Shown: positions 1 to 39,600, counted from the stretch's first letter. The stretch: 64,000 bases of DNA from Hormiphora californensis (GCA_020137815.1 CM035355.1:3492750-3556749); one strand, 5' to 3'. Notes: generated by a model from the sequence alone, not told the origin. Numbers and translations: made by a program.

Positions 1-76
1 CTATCAAACAAATGACCACCTTTCAACTCAACTGTCCTTTCCTCGCTCACCACTTCTAAACTCAACAAATTTAATT

Positions 77-1096
77 TCAATTCTCAGTAGTCCCTGGTGC
101 TTCTACCACCTCCTTCCCACGAATGAAGTAGTGTTTTCCAGGAGACCTTTGAACCATTTCCTTCAGTCGATCAACAAGCTGTTTTCTCTCATTTCGTTCC
201 TCCAAAGTCCTGTCAGGCGAAATGTAGACTTTATCGAACTTGCCGGTCCTTTTTAGTCGGGATTTTTTCGACAGGATCGACATCTGAGCGTCTCTGCTCT
301 TCAGTACGACTTTCACTGGTCTGACAGTTAAAGACTGCCTTCCCATGCGCTCCACTGATTTCACGTTCTGAGTTTCTCCTAGCTCAACAAGAAGAGACTC
401 AACTTGAGTTTCAAGCTCTACGCTACTATTTATTGACTCTTCCAGGCCATGGATGATGATGTTGCACCCACGGTCCTCAGAGGCTGCCACAATCGCTGAT
501 TGAATCTTCCTTGGAGCCAGAGCCGAGGCACATTCTTTCTCCAAAACGGATGCGAAGCTCTTCAATTCTTGCTGTGCCGTTGACTGCACAGCTGTAATCT
601 CAACCTCCCTCTTCTCAAGCAACTGCCTCTGGATATTGAGTAGTTCCTCTTGTGCTGCTACCAGGTCTCGTTGAGCTTTAATTAGCTCCTTTCCATGTTG
701 TCTGAGCTCCTTTTCGCACTCTCTCACCATCATACTTTCAGAACCCTTGTCACGCAACTTTTCAATTAGTGGAAATGTCTGTTCAAGAAAAATACCACAC
801 GCCCTCTTAGTAAAATCTAAAAGCTTTTTCTTCGACAGCGTATTAAGCTTGCTCGCAGACGGAACCTCTAAATCATCCCAGGTAGACCTTGGTGGAGGAC
901 CAGTTCCATATCTCACTGCCTCTGGGTTACTGTATCCAAACCCTGAACAATCCGACAACAAGTCTTTTACCCAATATACTGTATCACTTTGGCAGTCGTT
1001 GACATTCCTCCTATCAATATCAGTAGCCGGTTTGCCAGGATGAGCTGCCAGGTAAATCCGAGGAGTTGCTTCTTCTTCATTATCAGTATTTACCAT
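77..1096 (-). CDS. LINE (non-LTR retrotransposon) ORF1 protein, 339 aa, intact
   Basis: This single-exon ORF reads as a LINE ORF1-type nucleic-acid chaperone. Residues about 85-175 are heptad-rich (AAQEELLNIQRQLLEKRE) and should form a coiled coil. They are followed by an RRM-like segment (CNIIIHGLEES near residue 212, VKSVERMGR near 245) and a basic C-terminal part (RPVKVVLKS, SPDRTLEERNER). This order (coiled coil, RRM, C-terminal domain) is known for ORF1p of CR1/L2/L1-like LINEs, which binds the element RNA. The frame is open throughout, so the copy is young or constrained. ORF2 (endonuclease and reverse transcriptase) would lie beyond coordinate 1, outside the window. The element's 5' end lies close to the MITE beginning near 1122. 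The clade assignment is inference. Confidence 0.8.
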   Translation of the reverse strand: MVNTDNEEEATPRIYLAAHPGKPATDIDRRNVNDCQSDTVYWVKDLLSDCSGFGYSNPEAVRYGTGPPPRSTWDDLEVPSASKLNTLSKKKLLDFTKRACGIFLEQTFPLIEKLRDKGSESMMVRECEKELRQHGKELIKAQRDLVAAQEELLNIQRQLLEKREVEITAVQSTAQQELKSFASVLEKECASALAPRKIQSAIVAASEDRGCNIIIHGLEESINSSVELETQVESLLVELGETQNVKSVERMGRQSLTVRPVKVVLKSRDAQMSILSKKSRLKRTGKFDKVYISPDRTLEERNERKQLVDRLKEMVQRSPGKHYFIRGKEVVEAPGTTEN

Positions 1097-1121
1097 TTTC
1101 TTTCTGCCCCTCGTGGGCTGT

Positions 1122-1276
1122 TAAAGTCGGATTTTTTGAAGTTGTCACCCCAAAATGACCGCGCATGTGAAATTTATCAATTTTGACGCGCACACCACAC
1201 GTTAACATGTGATGTGACGCACAAAAACTTTCCGCGCACGAAAAGGGGGGTGACAACTTCAAAAAATCCGACTTTA
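1122..1276. mobile_element. MITE A, about 151 bp between TA dinucleotides
   Basis: Near-perfect terminal inverted repeats begin AAGTCGGATTTTTTGAAG and end with the complement, each flanked by TA, as for Tc1/mariner-type insertions. The inside has no ORF. It shares its outer 16 bp with the next element. Confidence 0.75.
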
Positions 1277-1290
1277 CATCAGCTTTATCC

Positions 1291-1516
1291 TAAAGTCGGA
1301 TTTTTTGAAACTGTCACCCCCCTGAAATAACAAATTTGTCATATCTCCGGTTCCTGATAAGATAGAGACTTGAAATTTGGAGGTTCGGAAGAACTTAGCA
1401 AGATCTTTATAACCTCTAAATTTCAAGTCTCTATCTCATCAGGAACCGGACTTATGGTCATTTAAAGAAATTTGAAAACTCAGGGGGGGGTGACAGTTTC
1501 AAAAAATCCGACTTTA
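1291..1516. mobile_element. MITE B, about 222 bp between TA dinucleotides
   Basis: It has the same AAGTCGGATTTTTTGAA outer inverted repeat as the element 15 bp upstream, then a C-run/G-run pair (about 33 bp TIR). The interior is itself a palindrome built on GATAGAGACTTGAAATTT, a core that recurs near 34.95 kb and, more diverged, near 35.2 kb. Confidence 0.75.
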
Positions 1517-1743
1517 AAACTCAAATTAATTTGTTTAATAAAATATAAAGTAGTGTTGAAAAGTTTGAAACGCGGCGCCGCGCACACTTTATTTTCGTGC
1601 GCGCTCAAGATTTCTGCAGCGTATTCTTAATTAATTTGCGTGCTACGTGAATCAACCATAAACACAGCAAAAATGCAAAAAAGACACCTGAATTTGTTAA
1701 CATAAATTAGTTATCACGTATTTACACACTGTGTACACTATAC
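1517..1743. other. AT-rich flank without recognised features
   Basis: I see no gene or clear repeat here. There is one CpG-containing GCGCGC-rich patch near 1572-1605. Confidence 0.5.
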
Positions 1744-2401
1744 AAGGTGGGCCACGGATTGTTGGTCATGGTTAGCGAGGTGGTGCGTCAAAACGGTGAT
1801 AGTTGTGAGAATAAAAATTATGGGAGCACTCTGGATCAATTCCTTGGTAACTTTTTCCATAATTTTTTGTCAAAAATTCGAAAATTCATTTTTCATTCCT
1901 TCATTCATTTCTCGTTCATTCATGATGTGAGCATCCTAATTTTCCATCATTATGCTATTTTTCTTTGGCTTGAATTTATCTTTCCAATGAGCACCATGAA
2001 AATGAAATTGAAGCACCAGGTCACTCAGCAGTTGAGAAAATGTTCATGCATGATTTTGGCTCTGTTTGCGACTTTCAAACTGATGTATCACGGCTACCTT
2101 TCGTTCAATCTTATTAAAACTTTGGGAAAACATTGGATAAGCAAAGATCTTTGCTCACAAGAAAAATCAATGCCAAAGATCAAAGTTCATTTTTCATTTT
2201 TGTTAGTTCATTCCGTTCATTCAGGAACCAACATCCCTAAAGTGATGAAAAGGTTTGGGTTTTGTTTGGCCCATGTCCTGCAATGACAGAGAAGTGTAAT
2301 AGCGTGTTTCCGGGCTAGTTTGTGGGTGTGTGTGTGATCATGATGATATCTGACACCTTTTCTGAGCCATGATTAAGGGATTTTCTCAAATTCAAGCATG
2401 T

Positions 2402-2648
2402 AACTTGGTTTTTCTGCGATTAGTACCGTGCAGCAATGTTATGAGATCTCATAACACCTCAAAAATGATGATTAGCTCAATGAAATGAGTTGATTTATGA
2501 TGTAATTGTTCGTTTCGTTCAATTTGACATCGGTTTTAATCTTTTCAATCATAAATCAACTCATTTCATTGAGCAAATCATCATGTTTGAGGTGTTATGA
2601 GATCTTATAACATTGCTGCACGGTACTAATCGCAGAAAAACCAAGTTA
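2402..2648. mobile_element. Nested palindromic element, about 247 bp
   Basis: The arms of about 95 bp start AACTTGGTTTTTCTGCG and end with its complement, with a loop of about 45 bp. There is no coding potential. The outer GGTTTTT motif is shared with the inner edge of the large foldback arms, so the two structures are related or one inserted at the other's edge. Confidence 0.7.
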
Positions 2649-2650
2649 AT

Positions 2651-3260
2651 TAATATGTCGTGATTACTGTTTTACACGGCGTCATACACATTTCTATTTG
2701 GAATTTCTATCTGGAGTTTCTGTTTGGAATTTCTATCTGGAAGAACCGCACGTGCAGATGCGCCGCGCCGCGGCTCAAATTCACGTGCGAGATTAAAGAG
2801 AGAGACACACATTAACGTTATACCATTGTCTCTCACTCTCTCTGGAAAAACCGCACGTGCAGATGCGCCGCGCCGCGGCTCAAATTCACGTGCGTGTTAT
2901 ACAGATTCTGACAGAGAATGCGAGCAAGAAATTCTAGGTGGAAATGTATATGACGAACTGTAATAGCCCAACTGGTCATTCCGAAAAATCAGATACAAAC
3001 ACATTAATGTGCTGCACTGTATATGAGTTACTCCAACCCTCCAGTTTCAATGCTTGTTTAACGAAGGAAGTAACCAAGCGATCCACTGGATTCGATATAT
3101 CTAGGCGCATATCATATTGCCACAGTACTGATGTATTAGCACTATCTTTATATCGGATATCTCGAACAGCAACAATCCTTGTATTTAAACAGGGTTCTTG
3201 CTTTCTAACCAGTTAGGCGTATTAAAGTTGGGCTATTAAACAGTAATCACGACATATTAA
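2651..3260. mobile_element. Nested element with about 25-bp TIRs and an internal 101-bp duplication
   Basis: The ends are TTAATATGTCGTGATTACTG and its complement. Inside, a GC-rich motif (ACCGCACGTGCAGATGCGCC...) occurs at about 2742-2791 and again at 2843-2892. I see no transposase. Confidence 0.65.
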
Positions 3261-4043
3261 TTGAATTCGTGATCCTCGGATCAACTGCACGAATCAAGTG
3301 ATGGCACCTCGTACCGTTGAACGGTCGATTGATTCAATAACCTGTTGTTCAGGCTTGATCAATATCATGTGTGTGGGTGATGTGTGTGTGTGATGTCCCT
3401 GCAGCATAGTGCATAATACTACGGCTAATGTAGTTCATTATCATGAAAAACCAAGTTACATGCTTGAATTTGAGGAAATCCCTTAATTATGGCTCAGAAA
3501 AGGTGTCAGATATCATCATGATCACATGGACACCCACAAACTAGCCCGGAAACACGCTATTACACCTCTCTGTCATTGCAGGACATGGGCCAAACAAAAC
3601 CCAAACCTTTTCATCACTTTAGGGATGTTGGTTCCTGAATGAACGGAATGAACTAACAAAAATGAAAAATGAACTTTGATCTTTGGCATTGATTTTTCTT
3701 GTGAGCAAAGATCTTTGCTTATCCAATGTTTTCCCAAAGTTTTAATAAGATTGAACGAAAGGTAGCCGTGATACATCAGTTTGAAAGTCGCAAACAGAGC
3801 CAAAATCATGCATGAACATTTTCTCAACTGCTGAGTGACCTGGTGCTTCAATTTCATTTTCATGGTGCTCATTGTAAAGATAAATTCAAGCCAAAGAAAA
3901 ATAGCATAATGATGGAAAATTAGGATGCTCACATCATGAATGAACGAGAAATGAATGAAGGAATGAAAAATGAATTTTCGAATTTTTGACAAAAAATTAT
4001 GGAAAAAGTTACCAAGGAATTGATCCAGAGTGCTCCCATAATT

Positions 4044-4049
4044 TTTATT
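4044..4049 (-). terminator. Possible IFT140 poly(A) signal AATAAA
   Basis: This is the first AATAAA on the minus strand after the IFT140 stop, about 200 bp downstream. It lies inside the arm of the foldback element, which would then supply the 3' end. Position alone supports it. Confidence 0.3.
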
Positions 4050-4244
4050 CTCACAACTATCACCGTTTTGACGCACCACCTCGCTAACCATGACCAACAA
4101 TCCGTGGCCCACCTTTACATCTTACAATACAGTACAATTCTCACAATAACGATTCGCTGTACCGGACAGCCAAACCCTCAACTCCGACTGAACAGATTGA
4201 GACAATGTCCAATGTAATCCTTCCCCTTGTTCAAATCTGATTTC

Positions 4245-32406
<28,162 letters not shown>

Positions 32407-32932
32407 ACGCTATAATAAATCATGGAGAGAGGTTTTAGGTATCTAGGTGAAAGTTATTTGTATTTTCCTGTGAGTACAATTCATTGTGTTCGGGGATGTT
32501 AGTACCACAAAACCTCGCCAGATGTACGTGACTATAAACACATGCAGCCTGCCGTAAACATATATAATAACAGCCGCATCAAATATATTTTATCAGTGAA
32601 AACTGACACCCCCCCCCCCTCGTTGCTGGAGTCGAACCATTGTGTGAGAGGTGGTTTTGTTTGACGATGTCTTATCCTTACCCTCTATATTGTGGGAAAA
32701 TTAGTTTATTTCAGATCACTTCGATTTCTCTTGTTACAGAAATCGATAATTTTCGAATTACCTATTGTGGAAGGAGAGAGGCGGTTTTATTTGACGATTT
32801 TTATCCTTAGTCTCTTTTCACTTTTGTGTAAACTATATGAAATCGATTAGCAAACTATTGCTGGTATTCTCCCATCTGTGATCTGTTCAATAAAAGCTAT
32901 AAAAAACAAACCATTTTCCAATTCATAGAAAT
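32407..32932. promoter_or_regulatory. Divergent IFT140/GGH intergenic region
   Basis: Only 526 bp separate the two start codons. A motif GAGAGGYGGTTTTRTTTGACGAT occurs twice (32646, 32776). An inverted repeat CGATTTCT...AGAAATCG lies at about 32724-32748, and CTATAAAAAA about 35 bp before the GGH start codon. A C-run is at 32609-32620. These support a shared or back-to-back promoter; activity is inferred. Confidence 0.55.
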
Positions 32933-34456
32933 ATGTTGCTGTTGGTGTTTCTAGTTGCTGTTGTGTCTGCCATCTCGGCGGCCCCAACGAGAGTGGAAAG
33001 GTCACCCCTACCCGACAAGGTCCTTGGAAAAGTTGTGGGGATCCTGACACAGAAGACAAACGGAGGAATGACCAAATATGGGCATTCGTACATTGCAGCG
33101 TCATACGTAAAATACCTTGAAGCAGCAGGTAAGGTGGTGAACGAAGGATTTTGTGTGTAACGCACGTCAATATATGCTGTTGCATGCTTGATGCAATCAT
33201 CGTGCATGTAACAAATCACTGACTCTTAAACAAATCTCTACATTATAATAGGGGATGTCATCACCAACTCTAATTACTGAACTAAGCTCGTTTTTCTGAT
33301 AATAATAACTCTGATAATAAATAACTCTACATCCAAATATTTACAGGTGCTCAGGTTATCCCCGTATTTGATTCTTCTGACGCTTCTGAACTGAACCAGA
33401 CCCTTCACAACCTTAACGGAGTTCTTATTACCATGGAGGTGCACAGGTAAGAGATTATAAAGACCATTAACGATACTCTATTTTTCTGTTTTGATTAACA
33501 CAACTTTTAACAATGACGAGAGCATTTCCTTCTTATCTAGATTTTCCCGAACTCACAATTCTACAAAGCTTCCAAATTCATCTACGACTGGGCCAAGGAC
33601 CAGAATGGAAAAGGAATGTACTTTCCTGTGTGGGGAACGTGTCTAGGTATATCTTGATATCAGAAAGCTTATCTCCTGAGATCGCTTTTTCTAATAATCT
33701 AGAAAGAAGAGGGTCCCAACTCCCAGATAAAACCTAGTTTTCATTTTTTCAGGATTTGAGGCGATTCTTTATGCGGAGGCCAACCAAACAGAAAGTCGTT
33801 TCAACTGTTCAGCTCACATGGCAAACAACATAACACTCTCCGATGTAAGTTATAATCAAAGCTGAACGCCTGTTCTCGAGTGTTTCTTTAGAACTGTGGT
33901 ACTTTTTTTTCGTCGCACTAAACTACAAATCTTCCAACAGGGTGCCTCAGATTCTCGAATGCTCAAGGATATGGACAGCCTCCTTTACCAGAAGATACAG
34001 ACTGAAAACGTGGTCGCAAATTCGCATGGATTTTGCTTTAATCCTAATCTGATCACCGACGAAAAGGGACCTCTGACCAAGTCGTTTAATCTCCTTGCAA
34101 CCAACTGGGACGCCCATGGAAAAGAATACATAGCACTTGTGGAACACAAAACCTTGCCGATCTACGCATCGCAGTTCCACCCCGAGAAAAGTGCCTTTGA
34201 ATGGTCTCCCTATGTTGCCATTCCTCACTCAAAAAATGCAATCTCCTTCATGCAGTACTTGGCCAACTTTTTCCTGGATGAGGTGAACAAGAATAAGAAC
34301 AAGTTCGGTGATGCAAATGAGTTTTATATTCGGAACATTAACAACTATCAGCCGGTTTACACTTTACTCAAGATGAATTCATCCTTGGAAAGTTGTTATT
34401 TCTTTCACGATAAGAGAGCCGATTGGGGAGTGAATACAGCCGATTTCTTGTTTTAA
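32933..34456 (+). CDS. GGH: Gamma-glutamyl hydrolase (folylpolyglutamate hydrolase), 5 exons, with an apparent frame break in exon 2
   Basis: GGH trims glutamates from folylpoly-gamma-glutamates in the lysosome or after secretion. Exons: 32933-33128, 33347-33446, 33541-33646, 33753-33844, 33941-34456. There is an N-terminal signal peptide ([16 protein letters not shown]). Family motifs: [26 protein letters not shown], the nucleophile loop [11 protein letters not shown] (active Cys), and the histidine site [13 protein letters not shown]; the C-terminus is family length. Exon 2 is 100 bp and leaves phase 2 after the usual donor, while exon 3 needs phase 0. The frame slips at the site of the conserved Pro-Gly-Gly loop. 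A weak internal donor (GAG/GTGCAC) would restore frame but lose that loop. The rest looks constrained. Confidence 0.88.
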
Positions 34457-34632
34457 GTAATTTGTTGTTGTAAATGAGTTGCTTTTCCTCGTGAGTAAGC
34501 TCTGCGTTTTACTTTGAAAACCATTGTTTTGAATCGAATCAAAATGTTCCAGTGGTATTCCAAAAATTTGGGATTGAATGAGGCTCTGGTTCTTTTTGAT
34601 CTTCCTTGAAATTTACCCACACTCAAATTGTC

Positions 34633-34638
34633 AATAAA
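34633..34638 (+). terminator. GGH poly(A) signal AATAAA
   Basis: Canonical hexamer about 177 bp after the GGH stop codon, the first on this strand. Confidence 0.55.
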
Positions 34639-34858
34639 TTTCTCCGAACCCAGGTGCTGACAGTCACCTAACATTTGAAATTTGAAATACTCCCATCAAC
34701 ACGCATGTCCCTGACCCCTTTGCAGTATGCGTCCAGGGCCAGCAGCCTCGATCAGTGGGACGGCGGGGTTGTAGGCGCAGAGCCCACGGCCAAGAGTAGG
34801 GCCCAGGGGATACAAGGCACAAGCCTCGGTAGAGGGCGATAATTTGGCATACGTTGCA

Positions 34859-35116
34859 GGCCCCTTATAAAGGTCCTCCCAAACTATTATGTCCCTTGCT
34901 GCGCGCGACCGGATTTTAGACAGCCATAGCTCCACCCCCTGATGAGATAGAGACTTGAAATTTGTTTTGTGAGGAGATCATGTGGAGTTCTTCCTACAAA
35001 ACAAATTTCAAGTCTTTATCTCATCAGGGGGTGGAGCTATGACCGTGGGAAATTTCACAAAACCCGAGTGAGGGACATAGTAGTTTGGGGAGTACTTTAA
35101 TATAATATAAGGGGCC
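34859..35116. mobile_element. MITE with GGCCCCTTATA ends, about 258 bp
   Basis: Ends GGCCCCTTATA and TATAAGGGGCC; next in, CCCAAACTATTATGTCCCT-like arms; the centre is a hairpin around GAGATAGAGACTTGAAATTT. No ORF. Confidence 0.7.
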
Positions 35117-35147
35117 TGGAGGGAATACCGCGCTGGGGGGGAATACA

Positions 35148-35275
35148 TAATCAATCATATCTCCGGTTCCAGATAAGGTACAGAAATCGTTTTGGTAGCG
35201 TTGGAAAGAGGAAGATAAGAGCTTTTAAATGCAACCGGTTTCAGGTCTCTATCTTATCAGGAACAGGAGATATGA
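35148..35275. repeat. Imperfect palindrome related to the MITE B core
   Basis: ATATCTCCGGTTCCAGATAA at one side and TTATCAGGAACAGGAGATAT at the other, the same motif pair as in the element at 1.34-1.46 kb. Confidence 0.6.
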
Positions 35276-36660
35276 ACCAAACTCCGCAAAATCGAGTGCG
35301 GTAAAATAGAAATTTGAATGAAATTTTAAAAAAGGTGTCCCTGCAGGAATCTGTGACGTCACTTTTTGAAAACAACCCATCTTTCAACGGCTATTGCTCA
35401 GCCTCCTTAAGTCCAATTAACTTCTCTCAAAAACAGCAAGGTAGATAATCGTCAGATCTAACAACTGGTGAAAGAATCAAGTCAAACGGACTACAGGAGC
35501 CAAAGTTATAAGCACCGCCGTTTTTTCGACCGCAAAGTTATCTTCGACCCAGCCGGGCTCAGGCCAAACGCGCGCGCGGCATTCCCTTCAGTCCCCTCGT
35601 TGCGGGGGTGCGCGCATGAGGGGGCTGCAGCGCATTCCAAGGCGATAATTTGAAAAACTAAAAAACCTTTGGTCCACTTTTAAAATTTGAGAGACACAAG
35701 TTTTTATTATTTGCTTTGCTCTGATGCGCGTTGCATAGCTGTACTGCGGCGCGCATGTTAATATTGAAAATATTCGCGCCGCGACCCCATCTGACTGGCG
35801 CTAAGACAGATTGTCCCCAAGCTGAAGCAGCCTGCATAATTGTCATTAAACAGGGGACAGTAATTGTGAATGTAAGAAAACAAAATTGTTTAGTTATTGT
35901 TAATAATAATAACGATGAAACTAGTCTTTAAGTTTAAATTACAAATCTGCAGCTGCAACTTCAAAAATTAAAAAAATTAAAATAATAACTCCAGCTTCAG
36001 AATTAGAATTCAACCATATCTTAGTTCGTTATCCCATAGTCCTAATCACAGCACATACATTATTGAATTCCTTTGCTCCTCCCCCACTCATTCACTCAAC
36101 AAGAATTGGGGCCCCAAGAATTACCCTGGTAGTGGTACTTGGTCCTTGGATAACTGGAACTGCTTGTTGAGTGTTACTCAACAAAGAACTGCCGGGATGT
36201 TGATGATCGTTCGAAAACACATCTGAAACAGAATGGTGGTATTGGTAAGCGGTGTATGATCACTACCAAACTGCACAACACCAAGAAACCCTGTCAGTGC
36301 GATGCCTGACCTCGCCGCGCTTCAATCTTTGAGAGAAGCGTGCGAGATCTTGACATGTTCCTTGCCTGTCAGCTCTCACACCGGGCCGAAGGCCCGGTGT
36401 GAGCTTACGCGAGCTGTCCGAGGCGCTAATAAACTGCACAACACCAAGAAACCCTGTCAGTACGATGACTGACCGCGCTTCAATCTTTGAGAGAAGCGTG
36501 CGAGATCAGATCAGATCAGATATGGTGGGTGGTTTTAATGCACAGTCACTCACAGTCACAAATTAATAATCTTTTACTTTTACTAGTGGGGAATTTCAGG
36601 CCCCTATAATATTGAATATTGATTATCCGAAAATTTATTCCAGTACTACTAATGGTACCG
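35276..36660. other. Intergenic DNA without a supported gene; contains a 163-bp-spaced duplication
   Basis: AAACTGCACAACACCAAGAA plus about 60 more bases occurs at 36268 and again at 36431. Between the copies is a 13-bp perfect hairpin. I see no splice-framed coding sequence. Confidence 0.6.
36375..36403. other. GC-rich perfect hairpin with GAA loop
   Basis: CTCACACCGGGCC, loop GAA, then GGCCCGGTGTGAG. It could be a transcript hairpin or extruded DNA; no T-run follows. Confidence 0.6.
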
Positions 36661-36703
36661 AATTTGTACTAAAAATATAGCACCCATTCTCAGAGCTGAG
36701 TGG

Positions 36704-36827
<124 letters not shown>

Positions 36828-37499
36828 AACATTCAAAGAGGGAAGTTGGAGCTAAAAGAAGTGGCCAATGTAATTGATTAGCAGGTATGTATACGAGGCT
36901 GTCTATTTTTAGAAATTCTGTTGAGTTCCCTTTTGCTATAAAAACAGTGTGTTTGTGAAAACAACTGTGTTTTTATTCGACCAATTTGTTTCCTAAAAAG
37001 GACGGTAATTTTGGGAAGCAACGGCCAAAGGACCCATTGATCTAGCCGGGAATATACACAAGGTAAGCCCACATCCAACACTCGACAAATTGGTACCAAT
37101 TTGTTCCATTCCCCAAAAAATTGTATCACTTTTGTAGTGCAGCAGAATTATAAAATGGATTAAACCACAGATGTCTCATTGATAACGTAAATTATGTATT
37201 TTAATTATGAATTCTAACTGACTTGCATGTAATTGTATATTCCTGTAGGGACATTCGTCATTCGTTCTTGTCTTAAGACAATGGAGTAGTACTCTCTGTC
37301 TCTTCCTCTACAGATCTGTCTCTTCCTCTACATCTGTCGTTGTATCGACTGTCTCTCTTGATCTCTCTTTCTCTCCCTCGCTCGAGTCAATTTCATACAC
37401 CCTGATTCCTGAGTCAACATAATTATGAGTTGGTTATATAATATCTGCAAGAGCGAATTACAGTCTAGCCAACTCTCACTGACACATATTCTCTGCTGT

Positions 37500-37805
<306 letters not shown>

Positions 37806-38127
37806 CATCTCTTACAAGAGTCCCAGAGCTATTTTAGGCAGTTTCTTACTTCCTGCTAGATGGTTCTCTACTATAACTACTGCCGTAACAGAGACTGATC
37901 TCTGTTCACTTTTGAGTTTCAGTTATAACACACACAAACAAAGCATGTACCAGATTCAGTCGGTGCCCACTGCCGGGTATCAGTATTTACTATTTGTCTA
38001 TCTTATGCCTATCTTAGGAGGTAAGATAACGCTCCAGTTTTGCTGGACGCTCCAGTTTCTCTGGACAGCGACATTTTCGATCACGTGACGATGTGAATTG
38101 CATTGAAAGTAGCCCTCCAAAGAGAAA

Positions 38128-38226
38128 CTGACACCAGTTTTCACTAAAAACTGACACCAGGTTTCAATTTTGTAACTGGTTCTAGGGACCAGTTACAAAA
38201 TTGAACCTGGTGTCAGGGGCTGACAC
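38128..38226. repeat. Small palindrome
   Basis: CTGACACCAGGTTTCAATTT with its near-complement about 30 bp on; short loop TCTAGG. Confidence 0.6.
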
Positions 38227-38761
38227 TAAATCCAGATCAGATTATTGGCAGCAGCATCTCTGTATACTGTTGTTTGTGTGCTATAATTGTACACACTCTG
38301 CCAGTAGAGACGGTACAACCCAAACTATACCAGCTACAAATCAGTCGCTCGTTTAAAGATTTCTTCGTTAACCTCTTCTTCTTGTCGTTACACACAAACT
38401 AAAGGATATATCTGGCGACATCGAAGAGTCATTATAAGTCGTTAACTAAAACTAAACGCGTGGAGATATGTTTGGTATAACGTTATAAAAGCTTCTTCTC
38501 TTCTCTATCTATACAGTAATCTGTGTGCCGTCCAGTTAAATGTTTCCTACTTTTTTTTACCCATAGTTAAGTTTTCAGACTAATTCGCCATTTTCGTGTA
38601 CATTTCGTAAACCACACAAAATATATATTACTCTGTGTGTGTCTAATACTGCGTGCACTGTGTGTTTAGGTCAAGTATAATTCAGGTGAGTGTATAATGG
38701 CGTAAATCAGTGTACGTTGTTGTTGGCTGTTGCACAGCTTCTGAGTGAGCGAGTGAGTGAT

Positions 38762-39553
38762 AGTAGAGTCGATAACTACATCGACCTCTCCCAATTGTTC
38801 CAGTTTTTGTCACATCAGTTTGGAGCCTCGACACGACCTCTAAACAGGTGTTACTTTTTCACAAACTGTTTTCATCTTGGTGTAATCAGCAGTTGAAATG
38901 TTGTTGATCATAACAAAAACCTGACTAAATTTTTTCAACTTGGGGTAAAACCATGGGTGTCAAAAGTTAGCTCTAGGTCCCCTGAGTAACCATCCGGAGA
39001 CTCCAAGAGATATTTCAAGCCGTTCTCCTGTAATCATTAATCCCGGTAGAGCACATATTTGAGTATGGACGTACGTGCAATTGCCTACAACCTCAACTTT
39101 AATGTATAACGTTAATGTGCGTCTCTCTCTTTTCTCCCCCTTCAGAAAGAGTTATCTCGCGCGGCGCAACCGCACGTGCGGTTTTTACAGAGAGAGTGAG
39201 AGACATACAATAACATGTAAACAGCCTGCCAGCGCTCACGTACGTCCGCATTGTATTTTTTTCTCTACCGGGATTAATGATTACGGGAGAACGGCTTGAA
39301 ATATCTCTTAGAGTCTCCGGATGGTTACTCAGGGGACCTAGAGCTAACTTTTGACACCCATGGTTTTACCCCAAGTTGAAAAAATTTAGTCAGGTTTTTG
39401 TTATGATCAGCAACATTTCAACTGCTGATTACACCAAGATGAAAACAGTTTGTGAAAAAGTAACACCTGTTTAGAGGTCGTGTCGAGGCTCCAAACAGAT
39501 GTGACAAAAACTGGAACAATTGGGAGAGGTCGATGTAGTTATCGACTCTACTA
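38762..39553. repeat. Long inverted repeat, arms about 290 bp
   Basis: 38762-39051 is the near-perfect reverse complement of 39263-39553. The spacer of about 210 bp holds a GC-rich GCGCGGCGCAACCGCACGTG motif, also found in the nested element at 2.74-2.89 kb. No ORF of note. It may be a foldback element. Confidence 0.8.
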
Positions 39554-39600
39554 TGAGGGAAAAAGAGAGTGAGAGAGAGAGAGAGTGAGAGAGAGAGAGA

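Larger units (their letters stand above)
1744..4115. mobile_element. Foldback-type element: inverted arms of about 674 bp around a 1.03 kb centre
   Basis: Bases 1744-2417 are the reverse complement of 3442-4115 with only a few mismatches and no indel (coordinate sum constant at 5859). Each arm has the same 179-codon open frame, but the translated product is low-complexity Phe/His/Ile-rich with no recognisable domain, so I do not call it a gene. No transposase is seen. The centre holds two further inverted-repeat elements. It lies about 130 bp past the IFT140 stop codon. Confidence 0.8.

Noticed and set aside
1747-4112. Two identical 179-codon open frames in the foldback arms
   Set aside because: They are inverted copies of the same AT-rich sequence, with low-complexity His/Phe/Ile content and no domain; better explained by the repeat than by a gene.
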